Assembly (NCBI GenBank): GCA_964532595.1
Contig: CAZHIQ010000004.1
Coordinates: 1-64,000 of the forward strand
Length of the DNA stretch: 64,000 nucleotides
Reading direction: 5' to 3'
DNA from: Chryseosolibacter sp964532595
GTDB lineage: Bacteria; Bacteroidota; Bacteroidia; Cytophagales; Cyclobacteriaceae
Of this stretch, positions 17,648 to 26,362 are shown piece by piece. Both the position numbers and the translations under genes were made by a program. The notes under the pieces are model-generated. The model was not told the DNA's origin. It worked only from the letters and a program-made list of their open reading frames with translations, and ran no database searches. Position 1 is the stretch's first letter, and every line of letters starts with the position of its first letter.

Positions 17648-19225
17648 ATGACATTATCAGATCAGATAGAAAAGAGAAGGACATTTGGAATCATCAGTCA
17701 CCCTGACGCGGGAAAAACTACCCTTACGGAGAAACTGCTGCTGTTTGGAGGTGCAATTCAGAAGGCGGGCGCGGTAAAGTCGAGCAAGATTAAAGATCAC
17801 GCACGGTCCGACTGGATGGAGATAGAGAAGCAGCGGGGGATTTCGGTAGCCACGTCGGTCATGGGCTTCAATTACAAAGACGTCAAGATTAACCTGCTGG
17901 ATACTCCAGGTCACCAGGATTTCGCCGAAGACACTTACCGGACGTTGACCGCGGTCGATAGTGTTATCATGGTGATCGATTGTGTCAAGGGGGTGGAGAT
18001 ACAGACCGAGAAGCTGATGGAAGTGTGCCGCATGCGCAGCACGCCGGTAATTTGTTTTATCAACAAGCTTGACCGCGAAGGACGCGATCCCTTCGAATTG
18101 CTCGACGAGATCGAAGAAAAACTTAAAATCAACGTTCGTCCCTTGAGCTGGCCTATCAATATGGGTAAGAACTTCAAGGGCGTTTACAGTTTATACGAAA
18201 AAAGTCTTCACCTGTTCACGCCGAGCAAGACGACGATATCGGAAGGGATAGATGTATCGGACATCAATGACCCGGAGCTCGACCGGCTTGTTGGAGAGAA
18301 CAATGCGAAGCAATTACGCGCCGATGTGGAGTTGATCGAGGGTGTTTACCCCGACTTCAGTGAACAAGATTACCTCGAGGGGAAAGTAGCGCCGGTTTTT
18401 TTCGGTAGCGCTGTGAACAATTTTGGGGTCAAGGAACTGCTCGACACTTTTATCCGGATTGCTCCGCCTCCGATACCCCGCGCGACAACATTGCGGGAAG
18501 TTGCCCCCGATGAAAAGAAATTCTCCGGCTTTGTGTTCAAGATACACGCGAACATGGATCCCAAGCATCGCAACCGCATTGCTTTCCTTCGCGTTTGCTC
18601 GGGAAAATTCGAAAGGGGTAGTAATTACTATCATGTTCGTCATGACAAATCGGTCCGCTTTTCCAACGCGACGGCTTTCATGGCGCAGGATCGCGAAACC
18701 GTAGATGAGGCTTGGCCAGGCGACATTGTTGGTATCTTCGACACTGGCAACCTGAAGATAGGTGACACGCTCACCGAAGGGGAAAAGATGATGTATACGG
18801 GTATTCCCAGTTTTTCTCCTGAGATTTTCAAAGAAGTTGTAAACCTCGATGCCATGAAGACCAAGCAACTTGAAAAGGGGTTGCTGCAGCTCATGGAAGA
18901 GGGCGTTGCCCAGTTATTCACGTACGAGATAGGAAAGCGCAAAGTAATCGGTGTGGTAGGTGCGCTTCAATTTGAGGTTATCCAGTTCCGGCTGAAAAAC
19001 GAGTACGGCGCTACCGTGCAGTTTGTTCCCCAGAATATCTACAAAGCCTGCTGGATCAGCAGCAAAGATCCCCGGAAGCTCGCCGAGTTCATCGAGTCAA
19101 AGCAACGTCACATTGCGCTCGACAAAGACGACAAGCTCGTGTTCATGGCTGAGTCGCGGGCGTGGCTGCAGATGGTGCAAGACAATTTCCCCGATATTGA
19201 GTTTCATTTTACGTCTGAGTTTTAG
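17648..19225 (+). CDS. prfC: Peptide chain release factor 3
   Basis: The 525-residue translational GTPase has the RF3 P-loop SHPDAGKTTLTEKLLLFGGAIQ, the switch II DTPGHQDFAEDT and the NKLDREGRD motif, followed by domain II and the RF3-type C-terminal domain. RF3 binds GTP and removes RF1 and RF2 from ribosomes after termination. Length is normal for the family. It is a single plus-strand gene with its own promoter-like box; a weak hairpin follows it. Confidence 0.96.
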   Translation: MTLSDQIEKRRTFGIISHPDAGKTTLTEKLLLFGGAIQKAGAVKSSKIKDHARSDWMEIEKQRGISVATSVMGFNYKDVKINLLDTPGHQDFAEDTYRTLTAVDSVIMVIDCVKGVEIQTEKLMEVCRMRSTPVICFINKLDREGRDPFELLDEIEEKLKINVRPLSWPINMGKNFKGVYSLYEKSLHLFTPSKTTISEGIDVSDINDPELDRLVGENNAKQLRADVELIEGVYPDFSEQDYLEGKVAPVFFGSAVNNFGVKELLDTFIRIAPPPIPRATTLREVAPDEKKFSGFVFKIHANMDPKHRNRIAFLRVCSGKFERGSNYYHVRHDKSVRFSNATAFMAQDRETVDEAWPGDIVGIFDTGNLKIGDTLTEGEKMMYTGIPSFSPEIFKEVVNLDAMKTKQLEKGLLQLMEEGVAQLFTYEIGKRKVIGVVGALQFEVIQFRLKNEYGATVQFVPQNIYKACWISSKDPRKLAEFIESKQRHIALDKDDKLVFMAESRAWLQMVQDNFPDIEFHFTSEF

Positions 19226-19261
19226 AGGGGAACTGGTGTTTCAATAGTCGAGGTTTCCCCT
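19226..19261 (+). terminator. Weak possible terminator of prfC
   Basis: AGGGGAA (19226-19232) can pair with TTCCCCT (19255-19261) across a long 22-base loop; a seven-T run follows about 9 bases later. The long loop makes this only a weak candidate. Confidence 0.3.
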
Positions 19262-19310
19262 TAAACGATAGTTTTTTTGCAGCGCAACAAAGTGCGCCGG
19301 ATCGCGCGCG

Positions 19311-20066
19311 TTACTTGACCTTCTCTTCTAATCGCGTGATGTCCGCCCGCGCATCCTGTTTGCCCATGCGCAACGCGTGTTTGTATAACTCTATCGCTTC
19401 TTTGTAGGTCTCTTTCTTCTTCTGCGGCGCAAGCTTCGTACGACTCGCTGCTTCTTCAACAGCACGTGCGCGCGCGTAATAGGCATCGGCTTCGGAGACC
19501 TTGAACTCTTCGGTCATCGTCGCAATGCGAGCTTCCAATTGCAACAGCTCCTGCTCTTTCTCGGAAATCCGAATGTTGATGTCGCGGACCTCGGTTTCCT
19601 TCAAACGTATTTCCTCCTGCAGCCCGCGATTTTCTTCGCGATAAGCGGCTACCTGCTCCTGTAGCTGCATGATTTCGTTCACGCGAATCTGTACCTCGCT
19701 CTTCAAGGCGTCGACAAGCATCAGGTAAGCCGAGGCTTCGTTTTGACTTTCTTTGAGCGCATTCTGAATTCCTTCAATTCTGGCTTCCGACATGCGCACA
19801 AATTCATTGATGTCGCGGAGGCGGGTCGTGAACTCCTCATAGGTCGTTCCTTCGCTGAGATGGGAGCGAAGGGCGTTGCGGCTCATGTCGATCGAATCAA
19901 GAAGTCCCTTGACGTCTTTAATGCCGACGAGCACGTTGCGACCCGAGGTGAGCTCGCTGCGCAGGGAATCGTTTTCCTGTTGAAGACGCGCAACCTCGTT
20001 CGAATTGCACGCCGCCAGAATGAAGACGGATATAACTACGGAGATCCAGGTCAGTTTGGGTTGCAT
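19311..20066 (-). CDS. Coiled-coil lipoprotein of unknown function
   Basis: From the ATG at 20066 this is a 251-residue protein with a lipoprotein signal (lipobox LAAC) and then almost continuous coiled coil rich in Glu, Gln, Leu and Arg (about residues 25-205). The C-terminal region, about 205-251, looks like a short helical repeat ending KKKETYKEAIELYKHALRMG, similar to a TPR. I do not recognise a named family. It should be anchored in an envelope membrane and may act as a spacer or scaffold. It is divergent from the RluA gene. Confidence 0.8.
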   Translation of the reverse strand: MQPKLTWISVVISVFILAACNSNEVARLQQENDSLRSELTSGRNVLVGIKDVKGLLDSIDMSRNALRSHLSEGTTYEEFTTRLRDINEFVRMSEARIEGIQNALKESQNEASAYLMLVDALKSEVQIRVNEIMQLQEQVAAYREENRGLQEEIRLKETEVRDINIRISEKEQELLQLEARIATMTEEFKVSEADAYYARARAVEEAASRTKLAPQKKKETYKEAIELYKHALRMGKQDARADITRLEEKVK

Positions 20067-20084
20067 AGGAGTAGGTGTAGAAAA

Positions 20085-20092
20085 CAAATTTA
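20085..20092 (-). promoter_or_regulatory. Candidate -7 box for coiled-coil lipoprotein gene
   Basis: TAAATTTG on the minus strand fits TAnnTTTG exactly and lies 18 bases upstream of the ATG at 20066. It supports that start, because a start at 20087 would lie inside the box. Confidence 0.42.
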
Positions 20093-20154
20093 ACCCTTTG
20101 GGAGATTTTAATGTGCCTCGTGCGAGCCTTTTTCAAAATTTCACTGAGCGATAA

Positions 20155-20853
20155 TTGCTAATTTCGCGTGTGGCCTTGCCGTTTGAAGTCATTTACGAAG
20201 ACAACCACCTTCTGGTGGTCAATAAAGCCGCGGGTGTGCTGGTGCAGGGCGATGCCACGGGCGATATCCCGCTGGTCGAACTCGGCAAAAAGTATATCGC
20301 AGAGAAATACAGCAAGCCCGGGGCTGTGTTTCTGGGGGTAGTGCACCGGTTAGACCGCCCCGTGAGCGGCGTGGTGGTGCTGGCGCGTACATCGAAGGCG
20401 CTGAGCCGGATGAACGCCCTTTTTCGCGAGAATAAAACGGAAAAGACGTATTGGGCCATTACTTCCGAAGTTCCGCCCACCCCCACGGGGACGTTAGTCC
20501 ATTGGCTTCTGAAGGACGAGCGCAGGAACAAAACCACGGCTTTTAAACGTGAAACGCCGGGTGCCCTCCGGTCGGAGTTGCACTATTCCGTGATCGGGCG
20601 CGCGGGAGGGATGTGTCTCCTGGAAGTCAATCCGGTTACGGGCCGGCCGCACCAGATCCGTGTACAACTCGCCTCGATGGGGTGCCCTATCGTCGGCGAT
20701 GTCAAGTATGGAGCCAGCCAACCTCTTCCGGATGCCCGGATAGCGCTGCATGCGCGGCGATTATCTTTTGCGCATCCGGTAAGGCAGGAGCCCGTCACTT
20801 TTGAGGCTTCTCCACCTCATAGCGCGCCCTGGATATTATTTACTAATTCCTGA
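20155..20853 (+). CDS. RluA-family pseudouridine synthase
   Basis: The 232-residue protein has the RluA catalytic motif VVHRLDRPVSGVVVLARTSKA (the Asp is catalytic) and the later GRPHQIRVQLASMGCPIVGDVKYG segment. It lacks an S4 domain and is short, as in RluA/RluC-like single-domain enzymes. It should turn uridine into pseudouridine in rRNA or tRNA; the target site is not known. No ATG is available at the right place: TTG 20155 or GTG 20170 must be used. It heads a three-gene plus operon. Confidence 0.9.
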   Translation: MLISRVALPFEVIYEDNHLLVVNKAAGVLVQGDATGDIPLVELGKKYIAEKYSKPGAVFLGVVHRLDRPVSGVVVLARTSKALSRMNALFRENKTEKTYWAITSEVPPTPTGTLVHWLLKDERRNKTTAFKRETPGALRSELHYSVIGRAGGMCLLEVNPVTGRPHQIRVQLASMGCPIVGDVKYGASQPLPDARIALHARRLSFAHPVRQEPVTFEASPPHSAPWILFTNS

Positions 20854-20861
20854 CCCAAGAA

Positions 20862-21170
20862 ATGAACTGGATAGAAAAACTCAGACACCGTTGGAATCTC
20901 GAAAGTGCCTGGCAGGTAGGTATTGTGTTGCTTGTATTCGCCTGCACGGGGACAACGGTTATGTTGATTAAGAAACCTCTACTCACCTGGCTTGCCGGCG
21001 ATCGCGGAGATACGACCCTGGCTTCGGTGCTCTATTATATTTTTATTTTACCTCTTTATAATATTATTTTACTGGGGTACGGCTTTATATTTGGCCAGTT
21101 CAGGTTTTTCTGGAATTTCGAAAAACGCTTTCTGGAACGATTTTTTATCCGGCGTAAAAAACAAAAGTAA
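20862..21170 (+). CDS. Small membrane protein, DUF6787-like
   Basis: The 102-residue protein has a charged N-terminus (MNWIEKLRHRW), two hydrophobic segments (about residues 18-37 and 55-80) and a strongly basic end (FFIRRKKQK). This pattern and the aromatic RFFWNFEKRF segment recall the Bacteroidetes DUF6787 family, which is uncharacterised; the assignment is from memory of the family and is not firm. It starts 8 bases after the pseudouridine synthase and is followed 7 bases later by the next gene. Confidence 0.75.
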   Translation: MNWIEKLRHRWNLESAWQVGIVLLVFACTGTTVMLIKKPLLTWLAGDRGDTTLASVLYYIFILPLYNIILLGYGFIFGQFRFFWNFEKRFLERFFIRRKKQK

Positions 21171-21177
21171 TACCTAT

Positions 21178-21750
21178 ATGAAACGATCCTTTTTACTGTT
21201 CCTCGGCGCGCTATTGTTCGCAGCTTGCTCTTCGCCCAAATACGCTTACCACTTCGATACTTACGACTACAACAGTGGTAAGAAGAAAGTGGAAATGAAT
21301 GAGGCTGCTCTGGCCGCGACGCTTCCGGCACCGGAAACCAGTCCGCTGAAGCTTGATCCTGCTACGGTAAGCTCGAATGCGTCAAACGTAGTGATCCCTG
21401 CAGAAGTCCTTCCGGGCATGTCGGCGGAAGACAAGGCTATCCTCGAGTCGAACCTTAGCGCACTGGCCAGTGAGTATAAGGCGATGTCGAAGAGCGAAAA
21501 GCGCGAGTTTCGGAAGGAACTTAAGAAGGAAGTGAAGAACGCTATCAAGGCGAAGAAATCCGGTGAAGAGGTCACTGCTACGGCTGCAGCCAAGCGCATG
21601 GATTACGATCTGAAGATGGCATTGATTTTCGCTATCGTGGCGGTTATCCTCAGTGCGCTGGGTGGTGTCAACTCGGTCTTCTGGATCCTGGGTGTGGTTG
21701 CTTGGGTCGTGGCGTTGGTATTCCTGATAAAGTGGATTGCAGAGCAATAA
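21178..21750 (+). CDS. Lipoprotein with two C-terminal membrane segments
   Basis: The ATG at 21178 gives 190 residues with a clear lipoprotein signal (FAAC, Cys17). The middle is charged and alanine-rich, and the end has two hydrophobic segments (about residues 143-162 and 165-187). A lipoprotein that also has membrane helices is uncommon but is seen in Bacteroidetes proteins of unknown function. I do not recognise the family. It closes the small plus operon and is followed by a terminator. Confidence 0.8.
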   Translation: MKRSFLLFLGALLFAACSSPKYAYHFDTYDYNSGKKKVEMNEAALAATLPAPETSPLKLDPATVSSNASNVVIPAEVLPGMSAEDKAILESNLSALASEYKAMSKSEKREFRKELKKEVKNAIKAKKSGEEVTATAAAKRMDYDLKMALIFAIVAVILSALGGVNSVFWILGVVAWVVALVFLIKWIAEQ

Positions 21751-21760
21751 GGCATAAAAG

Positions 21761-21789
21761 AAAAAACCCGGCATCAGCCGGGTTTTTTT
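21761..21789. terminator. Bidirectional Rho-independent terminator
   Basis: CCCGGC (21767-21772) pairs with GCCGGG (21777-21782) around ATCA, with six A before and seven T after. It can stop the plus operon ending at 21750 and the minus atpDC operon ending at 21806. Confidence 0.9.
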
Positions 21790-21805
21790 ATTCCTTAAGG
21801 GATGA

Positions 21806-22054
21806 TCAGGCTTCGAGCAGACCGTCTGCCAGAAGCACCACCTTGTTCCGGAGTACTTCCACCACCCCTCCTGTAATCTTCAGACTACCGGAAGCGCTAT
21901 CCCCCTTGTATTCAACCACGCCTTCCTTCAGCAGACTGATCAGGGGAGCATGGTTGTCGAGAACCTGAAAAGAACCATCGGCGCCGGGGAAAGTAGCGGC
22001 TGAAACGTCTCCTTCAAAAACCTTCTTCTCAGGCGTCAATATTTCGAGGTACAT
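21806..22054 (-). CDS. atpC: ATP synthase F1 epsilon subunit (short form)
   Basis: The 82-residue protein contains only the N-terminal beta-sandwich of the epsilon subunit (MYLEILTPEKKVFEGDVSAATFPGADG...). It lacks the C-terminal helical hairpin of longer homologues (about 130 residues), which is known in Bacteroidetes. That hairpin is the part that inhibits ATPase activity in other bacteria, so control by it should be absent. It follows atpD by 29 bases and the pair ends at a bidirectional terminator. Confidence 0.94.
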   Translation of the reverse strand: MYLEILTPEKKVFEGDVSAATFPGADGSFQVLDNHAPLISLLKEGVVEYKGDSASGSLKITGGVVEVLRNKVVLLADGLLEA

Positions 22055-22083
22055 AATAATCGCTTTAATGAGCTATTTCACAA

Positions 22084-23592
22084 TCAGGCTTTCGCCTCGG
22101 CAAGCATCTTCTCACCTTTCTGGATAGCCTGGTCGATGTTCCCCACAAGGTTGAACGCCATTTCAGGCAGGTGATCGAGTTCACCATCGAGAATCGCGTT
22201 GAATCCGGCGATGGTTTCCTTGATATCTACCAACACACCCTTCAGACCGGTAAAGGCCTCGGCAACGTGGAAAGGCTGAGACAGGAAGCGTTGAACCCTT
22301 CTCGCACGGTGTACAACCTGCTTGTCTTCGTCGGAAAGCTCGTCCATACCAAGGATGGCGATGATGTCCTGAAGCTCTTTGTAGCGCTGGAGGATGTTCT
22401 TCACGCGTTGCGCGCAACGATAGTGCTCCTCACCGACAATCTCAGGCTGAAGAATCCGTGAAGTGGAATCCAGAGGATCCACGGCGGGGTAGATACCCAG
22501 CTCGGAAATCTTACGGCTCAATACAGTAGTTGCGTCAAGGTGAGCAAACGTCGTAGCAGGAGCAGGGTCAGTCAAGTCGTCAGCAGGGACGTAAACAGCC
22601 TGTACCGAAGTAATGGAGCCGTTTTTGGTTGAAGTAATACGCTCCTGCATCGCACCCATTTCAGTGGCCAGCGTAGGCTGATAACCTACCGCTGAGGGCA
22701 TACGTCCGAGGAGGGCGGATACCTCTGAACCCGCTTGGGTAAAGCGGAAAATGTTGTCGATAAAGAAAAGGATATCGCGGCCTTTGCCCTGGCCATCACC
22801 ATCGCGGAAATATTCGGCGAATGTCAGACCGGAGAGGGCAACACGGGCACGGGCTCCAGGAGGTTCGTTCATCTGGCCGAAGACGAAGGTTGCTTTAGAG
22901 TCGAGAAGGTCTTCCTCTTTTACTTTGCTGAGGTCCCAGCCGCCTTCGTGGAGCGATTTAATGAAGTCGTCACCGTAGTTCACGATGCCGGCTTCAATCA
23001 TCTCGCGGAGGAGGTCATTTCCTTCACGGGTTCTTTCACCTACACCCGCAAATACCGAAAGACCGGAATATGCCTTTGCGATATTGTTGATAAGTTCCTG
23101 GATGAGAACGGTCTTACCTACACCGGCACCGCCGAAAAGACCGATTTTACCCCCTTTTGAATAGGGCTCAATCAGGTCGATAACCTTGATGCCGGTATAC
23201 AGCACTTCTGTAGAGGTGGAAAGATCTTCAAAAGCGGGTGCTGTACGGTGAATAGGGAGCTTGCGGTCACCTTTAGGTTGTTTGATACCGTCGATGGCGT
23301 CGCCGATGACATTGAAAAGGCGGCCTTTGATGTCTTCACCGACCGGTACGCTGATGGGTGAACCGGTATCGGTTACTTCCATGCCACGGACCAGACCTTC
23401 AGTACCTTCCATGGAAATGGTCCTGACGCGGTCCTCACCCAGGTGTTGCTGTGTTTCAAGCACAACTTTGGTTCCGTCACCTTTGACGACTACAAGGGAA
23501 TCCAGGATGTTCGGCAGTTTTGACCCCGGGCCGTCGAACGCTACGTCGACAACCGGACCGATGACCTGGGTGATCTTTCCAATATTTGCCAT
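22084..23592 (-). CDS. atpD: ATP synthase F1 beta subunit
   Basis: The 502-residue protein starts MANIGKITQVIGPVVDV and has the Walker A loop GGAGVGKT, the VGERTREGNDL segment and the DELSDEDK motif typical of catalytic beta subunits. It forms the catalytic sites of F1. Only beta and epsilon are encoded here; the other subunits must lie elsewhere, an arrangement common in this phylum. The ATG at 23592 is chosen because of the strong match in family start and the promoter about 40 bases upstream. Confidence 0.97.
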   Translation of the reverse strand: MANIGKITQVIGPVVDVAFDGPGSKLPNILDSLVVVKGDGTKVVLETQQHLGEDRVRTISMEGTEGLVRGMEVTDTGSPISVPVGEDIKGRLFNVIGDAIDGIKQPKGDRKLPIHRTAPAFEDLSTSTEVLYTGIKVIDLIEPYSKGGKIGLFGGAGVGKTVLIQELINNIAKAYSGLSVFAGVGERTREGNDLLREMIEAGIVNYGDDFIKSLHEGGWDLSKVKEEDLLDSKATFVFGQMNEPPGARARVALSGLTFAEYFRDGDGQGKGRDILFFIDNIFRFTQAGSEVSALLGRMPSAVGYQPTLATEMGAMQERITSTKNGSITSVQAVYVPADDLTDPAPATTFAHLDATTVLSRKISELGIYPAVDPLDSTSRILQPEIVGEEHYRCAQRVKNILQRYKELQDIIAILGMDELSDEDKQVVHRARRVQRFLSQPFHVAEAFTGLKGVLVDIKETIAGFNAILDGELDHLPEMAFNLVGNIDQAIQKGEKMLAEAKA

Positions 23593-23631
23593 TTTAAAAG
23601 ATTTATTAAATAAGGTCTGAAAATTCGACCG

Positions 23632-23662
23632 CAAAAGTAGGCTTTTAAGGGGCAAGTACAAA
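23632..23662 (-). promoter_or_regulatory. Promoter of atpDC
   Basis: TTTG at 23659-23662, a 19-base spacer and TACTTTTG at 23632-23639 match the Bacteroidetes consensus TTTG-N19-TAnnTTTG exactly on the minus strand. The leader to the atpD start would be about 35 bases. Confidence 0.78.
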
Positions 23663-23677
23663 GAGCCTTAGGGAGAT

Positions 23678-24970
23678 TTATTGGTGTCCGTTCGCCCCTG
23701 GATCGGCCGCTTCGGGCTTGCCCGCCGCCGCTCGGGCACCCTCGTCGTTGGGCGGGGCGGCATTAAGCGCAATACGGAAGGTTGTGCCCTGATTTTCCTC
23801 CGAAGATTTGATGTAAATCTTCCCGTCGTGATAGGTTTCGATGATCCGCTGCGCCAGGGTCAGCCCCAGCCCCCAACCGCGCTTTTTGGTCGTGAATCCT
23901 GCTTTGAACACCATGGCAATACGCGATCGGGGTATGCCTTTGCCCGTGTCGCTTACGTCGATAAACACTTTCCCCTCGCTGCCGCGCAGTATCTTTATCG
24001 CGATAGCTCCCGAGCTGCCCATGGCGTCAACGGCGTTCTTACACAAATTCTCGATCACCCACTCAAAAAGCGGGGCGTGAACCATTGCCGGTATCTGATC
24101 GGACAGGGTAAAAACTTCTATGCCGATCCGGGAAGAAATCCGCGGCCGGAGGTAGGTCACGACATTATTAATCAAGGCAACCACGTTTTCACGCCGAAGT
24201 ACCGGTACGGATCCAATACTCGAGAAGCGCTCGGTGACGATTCTGAGCTTGTGGATGTCTTTCTCCAACTCGTCGACGATGCCTTTTTCCCGCATTTCGG
24301 GGTCTTCCCGGATAACCTCAATCCAGGCCATCAGCGACGACAACGGGGTGCCGAGTTGGTGGGCGGTTTCCTTCGCCAGTCCGACCCATACGCGGTTTTG
24401 TTCCGCTGCCTTCGAATAGTTGAAGGCCAGGTAGCTGATGAAACCAAAAATGGCGATTACAGTAAGCTGAACGTACGGATAGGCAATGAGCTGTGTGAGC
24501 AGGGCCGAGTTTCTGTAGTAGACTTTCTGCGTGCCGAATACTTCGTCGGTGGTGGGATCTTTCAGTGTTATGATGATCGGATCGTAGGTGTCGGCCATGC
24601 GCTCCAGCTCGCGTGTCAGTCGCTCCTGAATCGCTCTCGGGGAGCGCGTCGAATCGATGCCGATATTGCGAAACTGGAGTATGTTGTTCTGCCCGTCGAC
24701 CAGAATGGTCGGCACCGAGTTGTTCTTGTTGATGATCTCCTCCGAAACAAACAGAATGTTGCTATTCAGGTTTTCGTTGAGGGTGTACTCGATGGCCCGG
24801 GCAAAAAGTTGCACCTGTTGGTGCTCGCGTTCTTTGAGTTGATCGACCAGCACATCGGTGTAGTAGATGGAGCCTACGCTGATGATAAATGAAACCGCCA
24901 GCACAATCCACTTCAGGGCTGGGTTGTGTGGATCGAAGTCATTTGCAGCGACGGGTTTGCGACGGCTCAT
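23678..24970 (-). CDS. Orphan sensor histidine kinase
   Basis: The 430-residue protein has two membrane helices (about 20-38 and 160-182) around a periplasmic sensor region with no recognised fold. The H-box KETAHQLGTPLSSL has the phosphorylated histidine at about residue 204. The ATPase part has NLCKNAVDAMG, DTGKGIP and GWGLGLTLAQRI. No HAMP domain is evident. The last 25 residues are Pro/Ala/Gly-rich. No response regulator gene is nearby, so its partner is unknown. The start at 24970 is preferred because the upstream permease gene's terminator occupies 24985-25011. Confidence 0.87.
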   Translation of the reverse strand: MSRRKPVAANDFDPHNPALKWIVLAVSFIISVGSIYYTDVLVDQLKEREHQQVQLFARAIEYTLNENLNSNILFVSEEIINKNNSVPTILVDGQNNILQFRNIGIDSTRSPRAIQERLTRELERMADTYDPIIITLKDPTTDEVFGTQKVYYRNSALLTQLIAYPYVQLTVIAIFGFISYLAFNYSKAAEQNRVWVGLAKETAHQLGTPLSSLMAWIEVIREDPEMREKGIVDELEKDIHKLRIVTERFSSIGSVPVLRRENVVALINNVVTYLRPRISSRIGIEVFTLSDQIPAMVHAPLFEWVIENLCKNAVDAMGSSGAIAIKILRGSEGKVFIDVSDTGKGIPRSRIAMVFKAGFTTKKRGWGLGLTLAQRIIETYHDGKIYIKSSEENQGTTFRIALNAAPPNDEGARAAAGKPEAADPGANGHQ

Positions 24971-24984
24971 ACGATTCAAAATAA

Positions 24985-25011
24985 ACAAAAAAACCGGACG
25001 GCTGTCCGGTT
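24985..25011 (-). terminator. Rho-independent terminator of the ABC exporter genes
   Basis: AACCGGAC (24992-24999) pairs with GTCCGGTT (25004-25011) around a four-base loop; a run of T follows on the minus strand. It lies 26 bases after the permease stop and directly upstream of the kinase gene. Confidence 0.85.
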
Positions 25012-25036
25012 CCTTTGTTTGTATGCTTTCGGGCAT

Positions 25037-26362
25037 TTATTGCTTCATCATAAACCACTTGGCGAGCACCTTGTAATTGATCTTTGTTCCGTGCATCAGG
25101 ATACCGACGCGATAGATGCGCGCGGCAATCCAGGTAGTGAAGATGAACCCGCCAATGAGCAATGCCTGTGACAGCAACAGCTCCCAGAACGGCACCTGGA
25201 AGCCCAATCTGCCCACCATGGCGATAGGCGAGGTGAACGGGATAATAGAGAACCAGAAGCTGGCTGTACTGTGAGGATCGTTCAGGATAAACATGAACAG
25301 TCCGAAATAGGCAATAATCAGCGGCAGCGTTATCGGGAAAGTGAATTGCTGTGCTTCCTGTTGTGAATCGACGGCCGACCCCACGGCGGCGAACAAGGCT
25401 CCGTACAGCAGGTAGCCACCGAGGAAGTAAAAGGCGAAGTTGAATACAATGAACATGAAAGGAATTTCGGAAGCTGCCTGTAGCAGTTCCATTACCCGGT
25501 CGTTCTGTGATGCCACTTCCTGCGCCACTTCGGGATTGTTCATTTTGGCGACTTCTTCCATAGCCTGCTTTTGCGGCATATCTACACCGAATAGCGACAG
25601 CGTTGCGGTCGATAGGGTGGTGATCAGGATGACCCAGATGGTAAACTGCAAAAGTCCGACCGCGGCAATGCCAAGAATCTTGCCCATCATCAACTGGAAC
25701 GGCTTGACCGAAGAGACGATGATTTCAACAATCTTGCTCGTTTTCTCTTCGATTACCCCGAGCATGATCTGCATACCATAGATAAGCACGAACATGTAAA
25801 TCAGTACGCCGAGGAGGAACCCAAGGCCGTAGTAGATTCCAGCGTTGCTCGATTTTTCTTCGCCACTGTCGCTGACGTTAATGGTTGTCAGTCGGATGTC
25901 AGTCCGAAGATCGTCGAGGATTTTCCGGTCGATGTTGAACTCCTGAAGTTTTACCGACTGAATTTTCCTTTCAACAATCCGTTCTACGCCATCGAGCTTG
26001 CGGATACTGGGATTGTCTCGTGTATACAAGATGATGCCACGGGGATCGAGCAAGTCGAATTCGGGTAGATATAGTAGCGCGAAGTCGTCTGATCGACTAA
26101 AATCCGACTTCTCCTGTTCGATGTCACCTTTGACCGGAACAAAGACGAAGCGGTCTTCCGGTTCGAAGTTGAATCGCCCGCTGGCGTCATACACGCGCAC
26201 GGTGTCGATTCCCGCTGACATCTCCTGTTTCTTCAGGACAAAGACCATCACGGCGATGATAGCCGGGAAAATAAGCGGTACCAGGATTGTGGCGATGAGG
26301 AACGATTTCTTCTGAACGCGGTTCAAAAACTCGCGTCGGAATATGAGCCAAACCTTATTCAT
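25037..26362 (-). CDS. ABC-2 type (NatB-like) exporter permease
   Basis: The 441-residue protein starts with MNKVWLIFRREFLNRVQKKS and a first membrane helix, has a large extracytoplasmic domain (about residues 50-180), then five or more hydrophobic segments. This layout matches NatB/ABC-2 permeases, for which Na+ export has been shown in Bacillus. Its first 8 bases overlap the end of the ATPase gene, so the two are coupled. The substrate is not shown by the sequence. Confidence 0.88.
   Translation of the reverse strand: MNKVWLIFRREFLNRVQKKSFLIATILVPLIFPAIIAVMVFVLKKQEMSAGIDTVRVYDASGRFNFEPEDRFVFVPVKGDIEQEKSDFSRSDDFALLYLPEFDLLDPRGIILYTRDNPSIRKLDGVERIVERKIQSVKLQEFNIDRKILDDLRTDIRLTTINVSDSGEEKSSNAGIYYGLGFLLGVLIYMFVLIYGMQIMLGVIEEKTSKIVEIIVSSVKPFQLMMGKILGIAAVGLLQFTIWVILITTLSTATLSLFGVDMPQKQAMEEVAKMNNPEVAQEVASQNDRVMELLQAASEIPFMFIVFNFAFYFLGGYLLYGALFAAVGSAVDSQQEAQQFTFPITLPLIIAYFGLFMFILNDPHSTASFWFSIIPFTSPIAMVGRLGFQVPFWELLLSQALLIGGFIFTTWIAARIYRVGILMHGTKINYKVLAKWFMMKQ

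Noticed and set aside
23681..24892. 403-codon open frame on the plus strand opposite the histidine kinase gene
   Set aside because: It is the antisense shadow of a clear gene, has no known motif, and its composition follows the complementary codons.
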